NCBI RefSeq assembly: GCF_025399835.1
Contig: NZ_JAODVR010000002.1
Coordinates: forward strand, 310,001-374,000
Direction of reading: 5' to 3'
Source of the DNA: Haloarchaeobius sp. HME9146
Lineage (GTDB): Archaea > Halobacteriota > Halobacteria > Halobacteriales > Natrialbaceae
DNA: 64,000 nucleotides
Numbering within the stretch: the stretch's first letter is position 1; each line of letters starts with the position of its first letter. The notes below the pieces were generated by a model that was not told the origin of the DNA, searched no databases, and saw nothing but the letters and a program-made list of their open reading frames with translations. Shown piece after piece: positions 62,601 to 64,000 of the stretch. Made by a program: the position numbers and the translations under genes.

Positions 62601-63290
62601 CTGCTCGACGGGGTCGGCGACGACCTCGACGCCCGGACCTCGGCACGGGTCACCGACCTCGGGGAGACGATGGAACTCACCTACGACGAGGTCGCCGCTG
62701 GCGAAACCGGCGGGCCACTCATCACCTACCTCGCCGTCGAGACCGCCGAGCACCGGACCCCCGCTGTCGGCCACTTCCGCGTCCCGGCACCCGACGCGGA
62801 CTACCCGACCAGAGTCGAGGTCGGGTTCGACCCCGCGATGGTCGAGCTGACCACCTGCAACCTCGACGTGCTCGGCGCGGACCAGGTCGTCGCGGACCAC
62901 TCCTTCGGCTTCGGCTGGTCCCACGGCGTCGCCATGCCCGATGCCGACGGCGGCGTCGCCCACCACCTGCTCCACGGGTCCCTGGAACCGGACGACGTGT
63001 TCGGACGGGTCCTGCCACCGGTGGTTGATGAGGGAGGTGCCCAGCACGCCGCGGCAGACGGCGGGATGTCCTCGGGTGTGCGGACCGAGGGCACCCCGGC
63101 TGCCGCCCGTGTGCTTGCTCTGGACGACGACGGGCACGTGACTGGGCGTGACGACGTGCTGGTGTCGGCAACGACTTCGACGGGATTCCAGGTCGAGACG
63201 ACTGGTGTGAGTACCGGACGACGGAACACCGCGAGCGAGGTCAGGCCGGTGGTTTTCTACCGGGCGTGGCCGCACGAGGGAGAACTATGA
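59601..63290 (+). CDS. Large PKD-domain surface protein with triplicated C-terminal domain
   Basis: The 1229-residue protein has a Sec signal (LLVTILFACLVLAGIAIVGP, about 11-30). Residues about 45-690 hold seven beta modules: four canonical PKD domains with YRWDFDGDG-type strands, and three related modules that each have a Cys in the first and last strands (CSLS...C; CSLSS...C; CQVTP...C). A Gly-rich membrane helix (WILIPGVGGGLGMGYLACRL, about 700-719) follows. After a Pro/Gly linker, three copies of a domain of about 145 residues fill 767-1229; each begins 'G-x-F...P' and has LGFEPDLVLFTATN-like strands. These resemble phage-tail/lectin-type beta domains. The stop overlaps a mini ORF (ATGA). 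Confidence 0.85.
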   Translation: MTDDPGRDTRLLVTILFACLVLAGIAIVGPAVAGEPATAVDTNGSLFVPTASCSLSEQYPEPGESVSIYAFDSQNADSYRYDLDGDGSPDTQFTQYQFYTTSYSEGTYQPVVYAYNETSEESATATCPEMPVAPNEPPNPQLTYDPSNPTTGQTVTFDATGSADADGDITVLQWDFGADGSYEVNESTELGIDGTETRTYETPGTKRVRITVHDNDGATDSTTIEFTVDTPQASPTPSFDYSPQPAVAGEPTTLDASDSSDPDGTIESYRWDFDGDGVTDFVTNDSVATYEYAYDESGAGYAVTELTVVDDQGNTATTARDIEIIEPDPVARCSLSSTGIEPGQSVTIDASASTNADQYQYDTGSGSFGDFTTEPKRTVTLNEVGEYVIRVRVWANPSERSNTTDCGTVTVARSNVEPTAEFEHSPIGPRTGQTVTFDASASTDPDGSIQTYRWDFNGDGTVDNTTSSPTTTHTYNGPNAYLVQLTVEDNAGATGNTTGVVDVNPGEEPIARCQVTPQSAQVGETVTIDASASERADDYQFDTGSGSYGDFTQNATTTVIYDEPGTYSPRVRVFTYPSERSSEVECPTVTVTQKNQPPTATFTVTPSVPSGGEQVTFDASNATDADGQVVTYHWDFDGDGTTDTTTQQPVVTHTYQNETSVSPALIVVDDDGATDRSRQLLEPDNSPLEGIPGGSFVEFPFPPWILIPGVGGGLGMGYLACRLRSSPTPSPKPTPRTTPDDDLDIPSHLPKGGAAGGAAGGGISDFASGTFETPESGETVAVTDLGFEPDLVLFTATNNVSRNDHEVQRTDGWTYGKLARADDGTLTQNVVSVATDARTTESAVGANQTGMVVDLLVHDDESAGGLAGSVTKTTAGGFEIAFDGDSLPDRQQAEGFTVLFQAFKTDDDAAVEVGYFPTPTEPSVQSVDLGIDASFVALTATNAVTAADTASVTDAAIGVSHGEAVKSPAGAVQQHVANSTVVPGTVVRNGYAGYQDRALHLLDGVGDDLDARTSARVTDLGETMELTYDEVAAGETGGPLITYLAVETAEHRTPAVGHFRVPAPDADYPTRVEVGFDPAMVELTTCNLDVLGADQVVADHSFGFGWSHGVAMPDADGGVAHHLLHGSLEPDDVFGRVLPPVVDEGGAQHAAADGGMSSGVRTEGTPAAARVLALDDDGHVTGRDDVLVSATTSTGFQVETTGVSTGRRNTASEVRPVVFYRAWPHEGEL

Positions 63291-63352
63291 ACACGACTCT
63301 ACGTCGATTCCAGGGAGACGACTGGCGAACCAATACTTGGTGGCAACGATGA
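63287..63352 (+). CDS. 21-residue mini ORF linking PKD gene and next gene
   Basis: ATG at 63287 overlaps the PKD stop and the TGA (63350-63352) overlaps the ATG (63349) of the next gene. It encodes MNTTLRRFQGDDWRTNTWWQ plus R. It may serve translational coupling rather than a peptide function. The sequence has no recognised family. Confidence 0.35.
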   Translation: MNTTLRRFQGDDWRTNTWWQR

Positions 63353-64000
63353 GTGAGAGCCCGCTGACGGAGGCGAAGCGGTATCATCGGCAGTATATCG
63401 ACGCTCTCGAGTCGTACAAGTCTCACGTCAACCAGAATCCAGGCGAGTACGCCCTCTTCAACGTCATACGGGACCTCATCGTCGGGACATCCTACAAGAA
63501 GGGTGGGTCGGACACCCGCGAGGCCGTGTACGAGCACCTCGGCGTCACCGAGACGATGGACGAATTGTCAAACGGATGGGTGGAACAACTCCAGAGTGAG
63601 GGAAAAGTCGATGACGACTTCGAGATAGTCTGGGGGCACGACTACGGGTTCAAGGACGCGTTCGCGCTGGACAAGCTTCCCTACGAATCTTCGAAGGACC
63701 CGTTCGACCGGGGGGCGCTCTCGAACACGTTCATCGAGTTCGGGAGGGAATTGTACGGAAAACAGCTAAAAGTGGAGGAAAAGGCACGCAGACTCGTTTC
63801 TTACATGAAGTTCGGGAAACCAGAGTACGGGGATGGTGCCTACCCGTACGGCCACTTCCTGGGAACACTCGACGAGACTGCCCTCAAAAACATGAACACG
63901 GTTCTCGGGGAATCCTTGACCGGTAAACAGCAGGATGGCTTGAAGACACTCGCAAAGCGGTTCGGAATCGACCCGACCCAGAGCATCTCGGCTATCAAAT
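63349..64000 (+). CDS. Hypothetical protein, cut by window end
   Basis: The frame from ATG 63349 is open to the last base (at least 217 codons). It starts MSESPLTEAKRYHRQYIDAL and contains GGSDTREAVYEHLGVTETMD, VWGHDYGFKDAFALDKLPYE and LGESLTGKQQDGLKTLAKRF. It is soluble, mixed alpha/beta, without a signal or clear motif. It probably belongs to the PKD operon through the overlapping mini ORF. Function unknown; the C-terminus lies outside the window. Confidence 0.7.
   Translation, partial: MSESPLTEAKRYHRQYIDALESYKSHVNQNPGEYALFNVIRDLIVGTSYKKGGSDTREAVYEHLGVTETMDELSNGWVEQLQSEGKVDDDFEIVWGHDYGFKDAFALDKLPYESSKDPFDRGALSNTFIEFGRELYGKQLKVEEKARRLVSYMKFGKPEYGDGAYPYGHFLGTLDETALKNMNTVLGESLTGKQQDGLKTLAKRFGIDPTQSISAIK

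Overview
This window comes from a halophilic archaeon (class Halobacteria). The evidence is a high G+C sequence with strongly acidic predicted proteins, many twin-arginine lipoprotein signals, two bacterio-opsin-activator (HTH_10) type regulators, a HalOD1-domain protein, many small CxxC zinc-ribbon proteins, and genes that often start at or very near a TATA-like element. The genus cannot be read from the window. I found no rRNA, tRNA, CRISPR array, Orc1/Cdc6 gene or intact transposase.

Layout. (1) 0-14.7 kb is a surface-glycan locus: a polysaccharide pyruvyl transferase, two GT4-type glycosyltransferases, an AT-rich multi-pass membrane protein, an AlkP/sulfatase-fold protein, a Wzx-type flippase, the complete dTDP-L-rhamnose set (rfbC, rfbA, rfbD, rfbB) with a 59-residue zinc ribbon inside it, a membrane GT2 and a DUF1616 protein. 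(2) 15-22.5 kb carries a lipoprotein serpin and a DUF58 locus with a divergent exported/membrane protein. (3) 22.5-26.3 kb is a tightly overlapping three-gene unit headed by a Tat-exported PA14-like protein; its function is unknown. (4) 26.7-38 kb holds housekeeping and stress genes (HalOD1, MBL hydrolase, UspA, alcohol dehydrogenase, OsmC, MFS, an HTH_10 regulator, a YHS-MaoC fusion, a BtrH-like protein) and an MNT-HEPN toxin-antitoxin pair whose HEPN gene looks frameshifted. (5) 38-49.5 kb has several Tat lipoproteins and a probable copper-handling neighbourhood: DUF302, DUF411, a Met/His-rich exported protein, a membrane-anchored HTH regulator with a Met-rich outer loop, and a CopB-type (CPH) P-type ATPase. 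(6) 49.5-54.5 kb encodes MscS, a CorC/HlyC-type CBS protein and an SLC13-type permease with RCK_C domains. (7) 54.9-57.6 kb is a partition-like module: ParA, an acidic protein with a predicted ribbon-helix-helix tail, and about 1.37 kb of degenerate 9-bp unit repeats. (8) 57.6-64 kb has a GAF/HTH_10 regulator, a giant PKD protein and a gene cut by the window end.

The most interesting element is the nonamer array at 56189-57556. About 110 directly abutting 9-bp units (approximate consensus C-N-[G/T]-T-N-[T/C]-N-[C/G]-A) fall into about ten in-register blocks, the longest being 32 units without a phase break. The array starts 11 bp upstream of parA. A seven-unit copy of the same pattern lies 22 kb away at 34085-34147. 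The organisation resembles centromere/operator arrays bound by RHH proteins in other ParA systems (for example the omega heptads of pSM19035), but with a 9-bp period and a far larger size; the functional reading is inference. Other points of note are the frameshifted HEPN gene, a fossil alcohol-dehydrogenase tail on the far side of OsmC, gene debris around the copper ATPase, and a PKD protein whose part beyond the membrane helix is a triplicated domain.
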